Shown here: piece by piece, positions 1-7,648 of the stretch
Layout: every line of letters begins with the position of its first letter
Numbering within the stretch: position 1 is the first letter of the stretch
NCBI GenBank assembly: GCA_902806355.1
Contig: CADCWI010000079.1
Location: 1-24,229 of the forward strand
DNA from: an uncultured Thermomicrobiales bacterium
GTDB lineage: Bacteria; Chloroflexota; Chloroflexia; Thermomicrobiales; UBA6265
Direction of reading: 5' to 3'
Length of the DNA stretch: 24,229 nucleotides
Made by a program: the position numbers and the translations under genes
Notes under the pieces: generated by a model
The model's input: the letters and a program-made list of their open reading frames with translations, nothing else
What the model was told of the DNA's origin: nothing
Databases searched by the model: none

Positions 1-1
1 C

Positions 2-2296
2 GCCACGATCCCAGGCTATCCGCGAATCGGAAAACACCGGGAGCTCAAGAAAGCCCTTGAAGCGTTCTGGTCCGGCAAGATCGGCGAGGACGACCTTGTC
101 GCGACCGGTGCCGCGGTCCGCAGGTCGGGCTGGGAAGCCCAGGCCGGGGCCGGGATCGACCTCTCTCCCGTCAATGACTTCTCCTTCTACGACCAGGTGC
201 TCGACACCGTCGCGCTGGTCGGCGCGGTTCCCGAACGCTACGGTTGGTCTGGCGGCAACGTCGACCTCGACACCTACTTCGCGATGGCTCGTGGCCGCAC
301 CGGCGAACGCGATGTCCGCGCCATGGAGATGACGAAGTGGTTTGACACGAACTACCACTACATCGTCCCCGAGCTTCATCCGGACACGACCTTCGCGCTC
401 TCCAGCACCAAGCCGTTCGACGAGTACGCCGAAGCCAGGGCTGCCGGCGTCAATGCCAAGCCCGTGCTGGTCGGCCCAGTGACGTTCCTCATGCTCGGCA
501 AGTCGCAGGTCGAGAACTTCGACAGGCTCTCGCTGCTGGACTCGCTCGTGCCCGTCTACGCCGAAGCAATCGCCAGGCTTGCCGACGCCGGTGCCGAATG
601 GATCCAGATCGACGAACCGATTCTCGTCCAGGATCTTGCGGGCGGTGAGCTGGAAGCGCTCACGCGGGCGTACGAGGCGATCGCCGCCGCCAGGGGCAAC
701 GCGAAGATCATCATCCAGACCTATTTCGATCACGTCGGCGACGCGTACGACACGCTGGTCAACCTGCCAGTTGACGGGATCGGGTTCGACTTTTTACGTG
801 GTCCCGAGAATCTCGACTTCATAAAGGAGCGAGGTTTTCCAAGTGACAAGGTGCTGGTCGCCGGTGTGATCGACGGCCGGAACGTCTGGGCGGCCGATCT
901 CGCCGAGGCGTTCGCTACCCTGAAGGCGCTCACGCAGATCATTGACGCCAACCGGATTCATGTGTCGACATCCTGCTCCCTCCTGCACACGCCCTATGAT
1001 GTGCGTGAAGAGTCCGATCTCGATCCCGAGGTGGTGAGCTGGCTCGCCTTCGCCGAGCAGAAGCTGCACGAGGTCGCGACCTTGGCCAAGGGTCTCGCCC
1101 AGGGCGAGGAGGCGATCGCTGAGGAGCTGGCGGCCAGCCAGGCGTTGCACGAGAGCGCCGCGTCGTCGCCACGCCGCCGCAACCTGGCCGTCCAGGAGCG
1201 CCTTGCTTCGCTGTCGCCGGATGCCGCCAGCCGGGGCGTGCCGTACGCCGAGCGCGCAAAGGCCCAGCAGGATCGTTTGCGTCTGCCAAAGCTGCCCACG
1301 ACGACCATCGGATCGTTTCCGCAGACCGGTGATCTCCGCGCGATGCGTCGCAAGTTCGAGCGTGGCACGATCACGGCCGCCGAGTACGACACCTTCATCG
1401 AAGGCACGATCAAGGCGATGATCGACCATCAGGAAGCGCTCGGCATCGACGTGCTGGTGCATGGCGAGCCCGAGCGCAACGACATGGTGCAGTACTTCGG
1501 CGAGCAGCTGGACGGCTTCGCATTCACCCGAAATGGGTGGGTCCAGAGCTACGGTTCCCGCTATGTCCGGCCGCCGATCATCTACGGGGATGTCGCACGG
1601 CCCGAGCCGATGACCGTGCGCTGGGCCACCTATGCGCAGTCGCTGAGCCAGAAGCCGGTCAAGGGCATGCTCACGGGCCCGGTGACGATCCTCAACTGGT
1701 CATTTGTCCGCGATGACCAACCCCGGTCAGAGACCTGCAAGCAGGTCGCGCTCGCGATCCGGGACGAGGTGGCCGATCTCGACGGGGCCGGGATCGCGAT
1801 GATCCAGATCGACGAGGCGGCGCTTCGCGAGGGCCTGCCACTTCGCCACGAGGACTGGCCGGCATATCTCGACTGGGCGGTCGAGAGCTTCCGGATCACG
1901 GCCGCTGGGGCCCGACCGGAGACGCAGGTGCACACCCACATGTGCTACTCCGAATTCGGCGACATCTTCGGGGCGATCAGCGATCTCGACGCCGACGTGA
2001 TTTCGATCGAGAACGCCCGGTCCGGGCTCGAGCTGCTCCAATCATTCAGGGAACAGGGTTACGACAAGGGGGTCGGTCCGGGAGTGTACGACATCCACAG
2101 CCCGCGCGTGCCGCCGACAACGGAGATCGCCGACAACCTCCGCGCCACGCTCACGGTGCTGGATGTCGATCGCGTCTGGGTGAACCCGGACTGCGGTCTC
2201 AAGACCCGCAGGCCAGAAGAATCGACGGCCGCGCTCCAGAACATGGTCGCCGCCGCGAAGGAAGTCCGCGCGGGCCTGAACGGCTCCAGCGGATAG
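2..2296 (+). CDS. metE: Cobalamin-independent methionine synthase (5' partial)
   Basis: Transfers the methyl group of 5-methyltetrahydropteroyltri-glutamate to homocysteine, the last step of methionine synthesis, in the cytoplasm. The frame is open from base 2 and begins ATIPGYPRIGKHRELKKALE, the conserved MetE N-terminus, so only the start codon and a few residues are missing. About 764 residues are present, close to the usual 750-770. Both barrels are visible: the N-terminal half, and the catalytic C-terminal half starting near LPTTTIGSFPQT. The zinc ligands are present: HMC in HTHMCYSEFGDI (His and Cys), the downstream Glu region, and the late Cys in VNPDCGLKTR. The first internal ATG is at 197, but the upstream homology shows that this is not the start. 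A strong stem-loop follows the stop. Regulation cannot be judged because the upstream region is outside the window. Confidence 0.97.
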   Translation, partial: ATIPGYPRIGKHRELKKALEAFWSGKIGEDDLVATGAAVRRSGWEAQAGAGIDLSPVNDFSFYDQVLDTVALVGAVPERYGWSGGNVDLDTYFAMARGRTGERDVRAMEMTKWFDTNYHYIVPELHPDTTFALSSTKPFDEYAEARAAGVNAKPVLVGPVTFLMLGKSQVENFDRLSLLDSLVPVYAEAIARLADAGAEWIQIDEPILVQDLAGGELEALTRAYEAIAAARGNAKIIIQTYFDHVGDAYDTLVNLPVDGIGFDFLRGPENLDFIKERGFPSDKVLVAGVIDGRNVWAADLAEAFATLKALTQIIDANRIHVSTSCSLLHTPYDVREESDLDPEVVSWLAFAEQKLHEVATLAKGLAQGEEAIAEELAASQALHESAASSPRRRNLAVQERLASLSPDAASRGVPYAERAKAQQDRLRLPKLPTTTIGSFPQTGDLRAMRRKFERGTITAAEYDTFIEGTIKAMIDHQEALGIDVLVHGEPERNDMVQYFGEQLDGFAFTRNGWVQSYGSRYVRPPIIYGDVARPEPMTVRWATYAQSLSQKPVKGMLTGPVTILNWSFVRDDQPRSETCKQVALAIRDEVADLDGAGIAMIQIDEAALREGLPLRHEDWPAYLDWAVESFRITAAGARPETQVHTHMCYSEFGDIFGAISDLDADVISIENARSGLELLQSFREQGYDKGVGPGVYDIHSPRVPPTTEIADNLRATLTVLDVDRVWVNPDCGLKTRRPEESTAALQNMVAAAKEVRAGLNGSSG

Positions 2297-2319
2297 CCGT
2301 CAAGGCGTTCCGACGAAAA

Positions 2320-2363
2320 GGTCAGAGAGGGGAGAGCGGGCATCCGCTCTCCCCTCTCTGACC
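2320..2363 (+). terminator. Strong stem-loop after metE
   Basis: Two perfect 20-base arms (2320-2339 and 2344-2363) flank the 4-base loop GCAT, 24 bases after the metE stop. No T-run follows (TATCTGG), so it is not a classic intrinsic terminator. It may still end or stabilise the metE transcript, or separate it from the vapBC promoter. Confidence 0.6.
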
Positions 2364-2407
2364 TATCTGGCATTGCCACTGCTTCATACGATCGGTATCG
2401 AGCAATG

Positions 2408-2436
2408 TTGGTACTACCCTGTAACCAAGGTATACT
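2408..2436 (+). promoter_or_regulatory. Probable promoter of the vapBC pair
   Basis: TTGGTA (2408-2413) and TATACT (2431-2436) are separated by 17 bases, a good match to a housekeeping-sigma promoter. The predicted transcription start is near 2443, giving a short leader before the ATG at 2479. Confidence 0.6.
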
Positions 2437-2455
2437 ATCGCTCTCGAATACTACC
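2412..2455 (+). promoter_or_regulatory. Direct repeats TACTAYC, possible antitoxin operator
   Basis: TACTACC (2412-2418), TACTATC (2433-2439) and TACTACC (2449-2455) lie across the -10 box and the start of the leader. VapB-type antitoxins usually bind repeats over their own promoter, so this is a candidate autoregulatory site. The repeats are short and their spacing is unequal (21 and 16 bases). Confidence 0.35.
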
Positions 2456-2478
2456 GCTCCGTGATAAGAGGGTTGGCG

Positions 2479-2751
2479 ATGACAACGCAGACGACGAAGA
2501 TGACCCGCAAGGGCCAGGTAACCATTCCCGTTGAAATCCGGAACGCGCTGGATCTCCACGAAGGTGATCATTTCATCGTGCGGCAAGATGCCCACCGCGT
2601 CGTGCTCGAACGAGCGTCGGATGCCTTTCGCAGAACAGCCGGCGTCTTCGCCAAGTACGCCCTCTCGTCGCCACTTACCCCCGCTGAGGAACGTGAGGCG
2701 TTCGAGCAAGCTGTAGCGGACGAGTATGTAGCGTCCCTTACCAACGAATGA
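2479..2751 (+). CDS. AbrB/MazE-fold antitoxin (VapB type)
   Basis: A 90-residue antitoxin expected to bind and neutralise the PIN-domain toxin encoded next to it and to repress its own promoter. The N-terminal SpoVT/AbrB fold is clear: MTRKGQVTIPVEIRNALDL followed by EGD and a basic beta-strand (about residues 8-45). The C-terminal tail (residues 46-90, charged, with PAEEREAFEQAV) would be the toxin-binding part. The ATG at 2479 was chosen because AAGAGGG (2466-2472) lies 6 bases upstream. An in-frame GTG at 2461 would add six residues but has no such site. The stop overlaps the toxin start as ATGA (2748-2751), which points to translational coupling. Confidence 0.9.
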   Translation: MTTQTTKMTRKGQVTIPVEIRNALDLHEGDHFIVRQDAHRVVLERASDAFRRTAGVFAKYALSSPLTPAEEREAFEQAVADEYVASLTNE

Positions 2752-3161
2752 GCGATACGCGATTTCTTGACACGAACATCCTTGTACGCCATTTAGTTCG
2801 GGACAATCCGGATCAGGCAACGAGAGCGACGGCGCTCATGGAAGCAGTGGCGGACCACGAGATCCGGATCCGGCTGCCCGATACCGTGGTGTTCGAAACG
2901 ATTTTCACGCTGCAACGTGTCTACTCCATCCCCAAAGTGGATATCGCCGATGAATTGAGCATCATCGTCAAGCACCCGGGTGTGATCCTGGACCACAAGC
3001 AAGCTGTGCTGAGCGCCCTCACGTTCTGGCGCGGCACTGGTGGGTTGTCCTTCGCGGATTGTTATCATCTTGCCCTTGCCGCGGATCTGGGATTCACGGA
3101 AATCTGTTCATTTGACAGGAAGATGGATCGCTACCCCGGCGTTACGCGCGTCGAGCCATAG
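2748..3161 (+). CDS. PIN-domain ribonuclease toxin (VapC type)
   Basis: A 137-residue toxin of the VapC family, magnesium-dependent RNases that usually cut tRNA or rRNA when freed from the antitoxin. The acidic PIN residues are visible: D8 in RFLDTNILVRHL, E50 in VVFETIF, D104 in SFADCYHLALA, and D123 and D127 in SFDRKMDRYPG. The full domain length and intact active site suggest a working toxin. It overlaps the antitoxin stop by four bases and is presumably transcribed from the promoter at 2408-2436. Base composition here is less GC-rich than in metE, consistent with a mobile accessory pair. The RNA target cannot be read from the sequence. Confidence 0.92.
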   Translation: MSDTRFLDTNILVRHLVRDNPDQATRATALMEAVADHEIRIRLPDTVVFETIFTLQRVYSIPKVDIADELSIIVKHPGVILDHKQAVLSALTFWRGTGGLSFADCYHLALAADLGFTEICSFDRKMDRYPGVTRVEP

Positions 3162-3272
3162 ACAGGTCTTTCGCGTACTCCATGCTTTCATCAAGAATCT
3201 CATCCATATTCTAGGATGTGTGATCGGATGCATGTTGGCAGTGGAAAGGTTTGAGGAATAGCGCTCAAGACC

Positions 3273-3650
3273 ATGTCATCCAGTGAAGCGAAGCAGCACT
3301 GGGGCTCCGTGATGAATGGCGTGAGCCGCCCTGATGATGTCGTGATCGTGGAGTCCCATGGCAAGCCGAAGGTAGCGGTCATCTCCTACGACCGGTTCAA
3401 GAAGCTGCAGGAACTGGAAGAGCAGGCGCGACGTGCCTGGGCGATGGAACAGTTGCGCCAACTGGAAGAGCGCATCGACAACCGGAACAGTGATCTCACT
3501 GACGAGCAGATCGAAGAGCTGGCAGATCGGTTCTCACGGGAGTTTGTGGATGATCTGTTCACCGAAGGCAAGGTGGTGTTCAAAAGTGGTGCCAAGGAGT
3601 TGGACAAGATCATGATCCCGAAGTCGCCAAGCCTTTCATGCCCAGGGTGA
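3273..3650 (+). CDS. Phd/YefM-type antitoxin, no toxin partner (orphan)
   Basis: A 125-residue Phd/YefM-fold protein. The N-terminal domain is typical: SSSEAKQHWGSVMNGV, then DDVVIVESHGKPKVAVISYD and RFKKLQELEEQ (residues 2-55). A charged helical tail follows (DLTDEQIEELADRFSREFV) and would normally bind a toxin. No toxin gene follows: the 3' end runs 41 bases into the convergent beta-lactamase-like gene. ATG 3273 is the first usable start, but its spacing from GAGGA (3253-3257) is long. Family alignments often have a few residues before SSSEAK, and the upstream in-frame codons to 3258 (an ATA) would fit them, so the start is uncertain. It may be an orphan regulator or the remnant of a broken toxin-antitoxin pair. 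Confidence 0.8.
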   Translation: MSSSEAKQHWGSVMNGVSRPDDVVIVESHGKPKVAVISYDRFKKLQELEEQARRAWAMEQLRQLEERIDNRNSDLTDEQIEELADRFSREFVDDLFTEGKVVFKSGAKELDKIMIPKSPSLSCPG

Positions 3651-4443
3651 CGCCCTCGATGAACACAGTCGCGGCATGGGTCATGGCCGCAGGGTCGGAT
3701 GTCTCGAGATTGAGCGCGAACGCGAACCCACCGTGACTTTGCTCGGTCACGAACGCACCGGCCATCGCCATCGCGAACATTGGCGGCGGCTCCAGCGAGC
3801 CGCTCTTCCGGTAACACACCACACCATCCGGCCACCTGGCTCCCTGCTCCATGTCTTCTTGCCGCAGCAACCGCCTGAAGTCGGATTGGGCCTGCGGGTC
3901 GAGCGGCGAATCGGAGGACAACGCCAATGCGTAGAACCTGGTGAGGTCGCGCATCGTCGAGGAGCAGGCAACCGGTCGCACATGCTCGGGCTGGGCATAG
4001 ACCGCTCCGGTGCTCCGGGGAATGACCGTCTCTGACAACCCGCACTCGCTGACCAAGGCGACGACCGTGTCATGTCCAATCAGGTCCATCACCATGTCGG
4101 TCGCCGTGTTGTCGCTGACCGCGATCATTGCGCGAGCGGCCTCGTCGAGCGTCACCGTCGATCCATCGGGCCATCGCTCCGCCCGCGCACTGGCCGGCAC
4201 CCGTCGTTCCGGTTCTACCCGTAATGGCTCATCCCAGGAGAAGAGTCCGCTGGACACCTGACGGCAACATTCAGCGGCAACGAATGCCTTGAAGCAACTG
4301 CCCACTTCGAATCGCTCGTCATCGTTGCGTCCGGCACCCTCCGCTTCCGGATCCCGGGAGCGGGTCAGGCGAAACGCTGCGGCTTTGCCAAGCGGGGACC
4401 AGACCGCATCGAGCTGATCACCTAGCGTGTTGAGCTTGATCAT
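3610..4443 (-). CDS. Class A beta-lactamase-like serine hydrolase
   Basis: A 277-residue protein with the ordered motifs of the serine beta-lactamase/DD-peptidase fold: S49-x-x-K52 in VGSCFKAF, S110-D111-N112 in AVSDNTATD, and K213-S214-G215 in YRKSGSLEP. The omega-loop ExxLN motif of true class A enzymes is not evident around residues 135-165, and no signal peptide is present, so the substrate may not be a beta-lactam. A cytoplasmic esterase/amidase or peptidase role is possible. The start at 4443 has GAGGAG nine bases upstream; a longer frame to 4539 would overlap the upstream gene and lacks support. It lies 32 bases after the DUF2779 stop, so the two are probably co-transcribed. Its 3' end overlaps the convergent Phd-like gene. 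Confidence 0.82.
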   Translation of the reverse strand: MIKLNTLGDQLDAVWSPLGKAAAFRLTRSRDPEAEGAGRNDDERFEVGSCFKAFVAAECCRQVSSGLFSWDEPLRVEPERRVPASARAERWPDGSTVTLDEAARAMIAVSDNTATDMVMDLIGHDTVVALVSECGLSETVIPRSTGAVYAQPEHVRPVACSSTMRDLTRFYALALSSDSPLDPQAQSDFRRLLRQEDMEQGARWPDGVVCYRKSGSLEPPPMFAMAMAGAFVTEQSHGGFAFALNLETSDPAAMTHAATVFIEGVTLGMKGLATSGS

Positions 4444-4475
4444 CGCGGATCGCTCCTCGTGCCGCCTGCCGGCCC

Positions 4476-6083
4476 TCAGCGGACGAGGTCCCGGAGGTGC
4501 TCCCAGATCCGGACCATCGCCAACGTGTCCAGATGGCAATATTCCCGAAGATCGCTGAAGATCGCTTCGCGCTCGGCAGCGGTCAGCGCCTCAGCGGAGT
4601 TCACCATCGCCTGATGCCAGCGCTCCGCCGCGAGTCCGCCGTTGCCGATCCTCAGCGCCTCGTACGACAGCTCCGGGTCCACCGCTGGCAGGACCTTTTT
4701 GATCGAGGCGCTGCCCCCGAAGTCCGGGTGCATCCAGGCGCCGCTGGCCACCGGCTCCATCAGATCGACCATCCGTCCGTTGAGCCCGAGCAGGAACCCG
4801 GCTTCGTCTGGCAGCGCCTCGGCCATCTCCCGTTGCCGATCGGCCTCGAAGTTTCGCGACCAGACGACCACCGAGCCATCGTCGCCAATGTCCCGCCGCA
4901 ACTGTTTCACCAGATGTGGAACCGGAAAATCCCTCGGCTCCGTCCAGAGGAACTCGCGGTGCTCAATCGCCCCGTCGGCGGTCACGATGTGGAGGGAGTA
5001 TTGGAACGGCACCTGTGCCCACGGCGTGTATCCGTCGTAGAGCGGTATCGCGGTCTGGCAGGTTTCGTAATCCAGGAAGTAGAGCGGGAAGCGCAACCGA
5101 CCGATGAACTTTCGCAGTTGCGTAACAGCTACCCATGGCTCTCCGGTACGGTGCGTCTCGACCTGAAGGTGCTGGCGGCGGCTCAGGGGCACATCGTCCG
5201 GCCAGTCGGCGAGCGCGAGGATGCCCCGATCTAGCACCTGTATCAGATCCCGATGATGGATCGCGGTAAGGTCGTAGATGGTACCGCCGGCGGGAATGTG
5301 CGGATGAAACAGCGCGAAGGCCGGACATCGGCGCTTCCGGGTTTCGCGATCGCACTGGCACGCCGGTAGGGCGGACGGATCGCGGACGGCCGCGAGCGCC
5401 CCTTCGATCTGCTCCATAACAGGGACCAGCGCACGATCGACGGACTCCGTCACGTCGGAAACCACGAACATCGTAACCGGATCCGGCGATCCCGAGAGGC
5501 GGTAGTTCCGGTCGAGATGCAGCACCCCGATCCGGCGAATATCGTACCCGGCTTCCATGAACGCGATTGCCTGGAAGGTCGCGTCGGCACGATGCTCGGC
5601 GGTGACTGATGTCGAGGCCTTGATCTCGAACATCCGCCAGCCGTCGCCATCCCGGGTCAGCACATCGGCACGGGCGAAGAGGCCATGCTCGGTCAGGACA
5701 GCCGCCTGGAACAGTGTCGTTGCTCCGGCGGCAATCGCCGCCTCGGTCTGCCGAACCGCATCTTCGGGATCGAGGGTGGCAATCAGCGTGGCGTCAGGGA
5801 AGCGCTGCCTGGCCAGGGCTTCGACGGCATCGCCGTCGTCAATCCGACGGCGCGTTCCCGGATCGGTGTTGAGGGGTATGCGATGCGGCTGGTGTTTCGC
5901 GATCCAGCAAAAGCCGGGGCAGATCCGGAAGTTGAGGAAGTCCGACTTCGAGAGGAAGGCTCTGTCGCCCACCGTTCCGGTCCGCCCCGGCAACGAGCGG
6001 TCATCAAGCTCAGCGATGCCTGCGCTCGCGTATGGTAGTTCGAGAGTTTGTGACAGTGATGTTCCCTGTTTCAATCCATACAT
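4476..6083 (-). CDS. DUF2779 protein: RecB/Cas4-like nuclease plus DEDD-like exonuclease domain
   Basis: About 535 residues with two apparent nuclease modules. The N-terminal part is RecB/Cas4-like: FLSKSDFLNFRICPGFCW near 43-60, the PD-(D/E)xK residues D140 and E153-x-K155 (FEIKAS), and Cys residues at 55 or 59, 242, 244 and 253 that resemble the iron-sulfur cluster of Cas4/AddB nucleases. The C-terminal part has the DUF2779 signature with D338-x-E340 (YFLDYETCQTAIP), VVVWSRNFEADRQREM and REYCHLDTLAM, as in DEDD 3'-5' exonucleases. The cellular role of the family is not established. The start is unsure: ATG 6083 has no ribosome site, while GTG 5972 lies just before the conserved domain. It is upstream of and close to the serine hydrolase gene. 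Confidence 0.85.
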   Translation of the reverse strand: MYGLKQGTSLSQTLELPYASAGIAELDDRSLPGRTGTVGDRAFLSKSDFLNFRICPGFCWIAKHQPHRIPLNTDPGTRRRIDDGDAVEALARQRFPDATLIATLDPEDAVRQTEAAIAAGATTLFQAAVLTEHGLFARADVLTRDGDGWRMFEIKASTSVTAEHRADATFQAIAFMEAGYDIRRIGVLHLDRNYRLSGSPDPVTMFVVSDVTESVDRALVPVMEQIEGALAAVRDPSALPACQCDRETRKRRCPAFALFHPHIPAGGTIYDLTAIHHRDLIQVLDRGILALADWPDDVPLSRRQHLQVETHRTGEPWVAVTQLRKFIGRLRFPLYFLDYETCQTAIPLYDGYTPWAQVPFQYSLHIVTADGAIEHREFLWTEPRDFPVPHLVKQLRRDIGDDGSVVVWSRNFEADRQREMAEALPDEAGFLLGLNGRMVDLMEPVASGAWMHPDFGGSASIKKVLPAVDPELSYEALRIGNGGLAAERWHQAMVNSAEALTAAEREAIFSDLREYCHLDTLAMVRIWEHLRDLVR

Positions 6084-6089
6084 ATGGAT
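6074..6089. promoter_or_regulatory. Inverted repeat at the 5' end of the DUF2779 gene
   Basis: ATCCATA (6074-6080) and TATGGAT (6083-6089) form perfect 7-base arms around CA. The repeat covers the furthest upstream ATG of the DUF2779 frame. It may be an operator, in which case translation probably starts further downstream, for example at GTG 5972. Confidence 0.3.
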
Positions 6090-6263
6090 ACGTGGATACG
6101 CATACGGAGCATCCGCACCTGCTCAACACCATTAAAGTGTAGCAGGGCAGGCCACATGCCCCGGCATCCCATGTTTGGCTGACCCCTGACATTGAGCCAA
6201 TATCTGTTCACGACCTGTCACCCAGAGGGCGTTATGGATTTTGCATACTAGTCACATGAAATA

Positions 6264-6635
6264 CTATTGCTTCCTCAGGATTTTTTCCATCGCCTTTCCT
6301 CGTGCCAGCTCATCGACCAATTTATCCAGGTAACGAATTTCCCGCATAGTTGGTTCTTCGATGTCTTCTACCCGGACACCGCAAACCACCCCCTTGATCA
6401 AGTCCCGCGAAGGATTCAGCCGGGGAGCTTCCGCGAAGAAGGTTTCAAAGTCCGCCTGTTTTTCCAATTGCGTTTCTAGATGTTCTGAATCATATCCTGT
6501 CAGCCAACAAATGATCGAATCGACTTCCGATTTCGTGCGTCCTTTTTTCTCTGCCTTTGTCACATAATGGGGATAGACACTCGCAAAACTCGTTGTATAG
6601 ATGCGATGTTTCTTAATCGTACCTTCTTGTTTCAT
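6264..6635 (-). CDS. DUF2200 family protein
   Basis: A 123-residue protein recognised as DUF2200 by [40 protein letters not shown] and [20 protein letters not shown]. The family is small, soluble and of unknown function; it is often encoded as a single gene and moves easily between bacteria. The ATG at 6635 was chosen because homology begins a few residues later and AAGGA lies ten bases upstream. A longer frame to 6794 has no recognisable sequence. The gene is visibly richer in A/T than its neighbours, with several T-runs on the plus strand, suggesting recent acquisition. It reads towards the DUF2779 gene with a 180-base gap, so co-transcription is possible but not shown. Confidence 0.88.
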   Translation of the reverse strand: MKQEGTIKKHRIYTTSFASVYPHYVTKAEKKGRTKSEVDSIICWLTGYDSEHLETQLEKQADFETFFAEAPRLNPSRDLIKGVVCGVRVEDIEEPTMREIRYLDKLVDELARGKAMEKILRKQ

Positions 6636-6985
6636 CGGTTGGTCATCCTTGCGGCGGAAAGTCCATAACACGCTGTAGGGAAGGTCGCGGATGGAGTCCG
6701 CCGTTTGTCGCCATGCATGGGAAAGGATCGTGCGGGTGCTGTGACTCCGGCCTGCGTTCCAGATCTCGCGGCGCATCCGCACACCGCTCCGCACGCCGTG
6801 GTCGCCCGGAGCGGCAACGTTTCTCTCCCCAATCCGCCCAGCGTAACGCCTTATACTGCATTAATGCGTTCCGCTCGACCGGTCACCAGCGCCGGGAAGC
6901 GATTCCGTCCAGCACTGAGGCACGGACCGGGACGGACTGCGTGTAACCGAACCCGCTTATGGATTATCGCACCGGGTGTTCTGCC
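6636..6985. other. Gap between divergent DUF2200 and CGNR genes
   Basis: No convincing gene is seen in this 350-base stretch. It should hold both divergent promoters. A perfect 10-base palindrome GCATTAATGC (6858-6867) lies just downstream of TATACT (6852-6857), which could be a -10 box for the plus-strand CGNR gene, but no good -35 is visible. Confidence 0.3.
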
Positions 6986-7648
6986 ATGACTACCGCCAAT
7001 ACCATGTACGGCTCCCGCTCGACGGGGACATCGCTGCCCCTTCAGGAGATGCGGCCGTTGCAGGGCGGGTCGCTCACGCTCGACTTCGCCAACACGATTG
7101 ATGTGTTGGCGGGGAATGCAGACTATCTCTCTCCAGGGTATGCCAACGTGCTCTCCTGGTATATGCACGCGGAACTCCTGGATGAGAGCGAGACGACGCG
7201 GCTGCTTCGTATCGCTCGCCGCAACCCGAAGGACGCGGCGGCGGTCCGGCGGCGAATCACCGCCTTCCGGGATGCGATCCGCGCGATCGTGCTCGCGTTA
7301 TGCCACGGCGCGACGCCTGCTCCTGCCGCCCTCGGGATCCTCGATGAGGAGCGTTTGGAGGCGGAGCGACATGGCCGATACAGCGTCAGCGGCAACCGCC
7401 TCGTATGGGCGTTCGACGAGAGCAAGGAACTGGACAGGATTATCTGGCCGGTCGCCAGGGAGGCGGTCCACTTTCTCCAAGAGGGGACCATGTGCCGCGT
7501 CCGCCAGTGCGCCGCCGATGATTGCGGGTGGCTGTTCCTCGATACCAGCAAGAACGGCAGCCGGCGCTTCTGCAACCCATCGACCTGCGGCGGCACGACG
7601 CGAGTCCGGCGATTCCGGGAGCGACAGCGACACACGGACAATGGATGA
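6986..7648 (+). CDS. CGNR zinc-finger protein, probable transcription regulator
   Basis: About 220 residues with the two-domain layout of the CGNR family: an N-terminal stress-response/ABATE-like domain beginning GGSLTLDFANTIDVLAG (residues 27-43) and a C-terminal zinc finger with C175, C180, C196 and C201 (CAADDCGWLFLDTSKN, then RRFCNPSTCGGTTRVRRFRE). The name-giving CGNR tetrapeptide is changed to CGGT here, but all four Cys ligands and the basic tail remain. The family is thought to bind DNA. The ATG at 6986 is one of three close candidates (6959, 6986, 7004), none with a strong ribosome site. The end overlaps the ATG of the MOSC gene (7641), so the pair is probably translationally coupled. 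The signal sensed is unknown. Confidence 0.85.
   Translation: MTTANTMYGSRSTGTSLPLQEMRPLQGGSLTLDFANTIDVLAGNADYLSPGYANVLSWYMHAELLDESETTRLLRIARRNPKDAAAVRRRITAFRDAIRAIVLALCHGATPAPAALGILDEERLEAERHGRYSVSGNRLVWAFDESKELDRIIWPVAREAVHFLQEGTMCRVRQCAADDCGWLFLDTSKNGSRRFCNPSTCGGTTRVRRFRERQRHTDNG

Noticed and set aside
794..1462. 222-residue minus-strand frame inside metE
   Set aside because: MetE is conserved throughout this region; the reverse frame has no recognisable motif.
4497..5234. 245-residue plus-strand frame
   Set aside because: It lies wholly opposite the DUF2779 gene, which has nuclease motifs across the same bases.
7098..7640. Upstream part of the long plus-strand frame leading into the MOSC gene
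   Set aside because: This part is out of frame with, and overlapped by, the CGNR gene. Only the portion from about 7641 matches a family.
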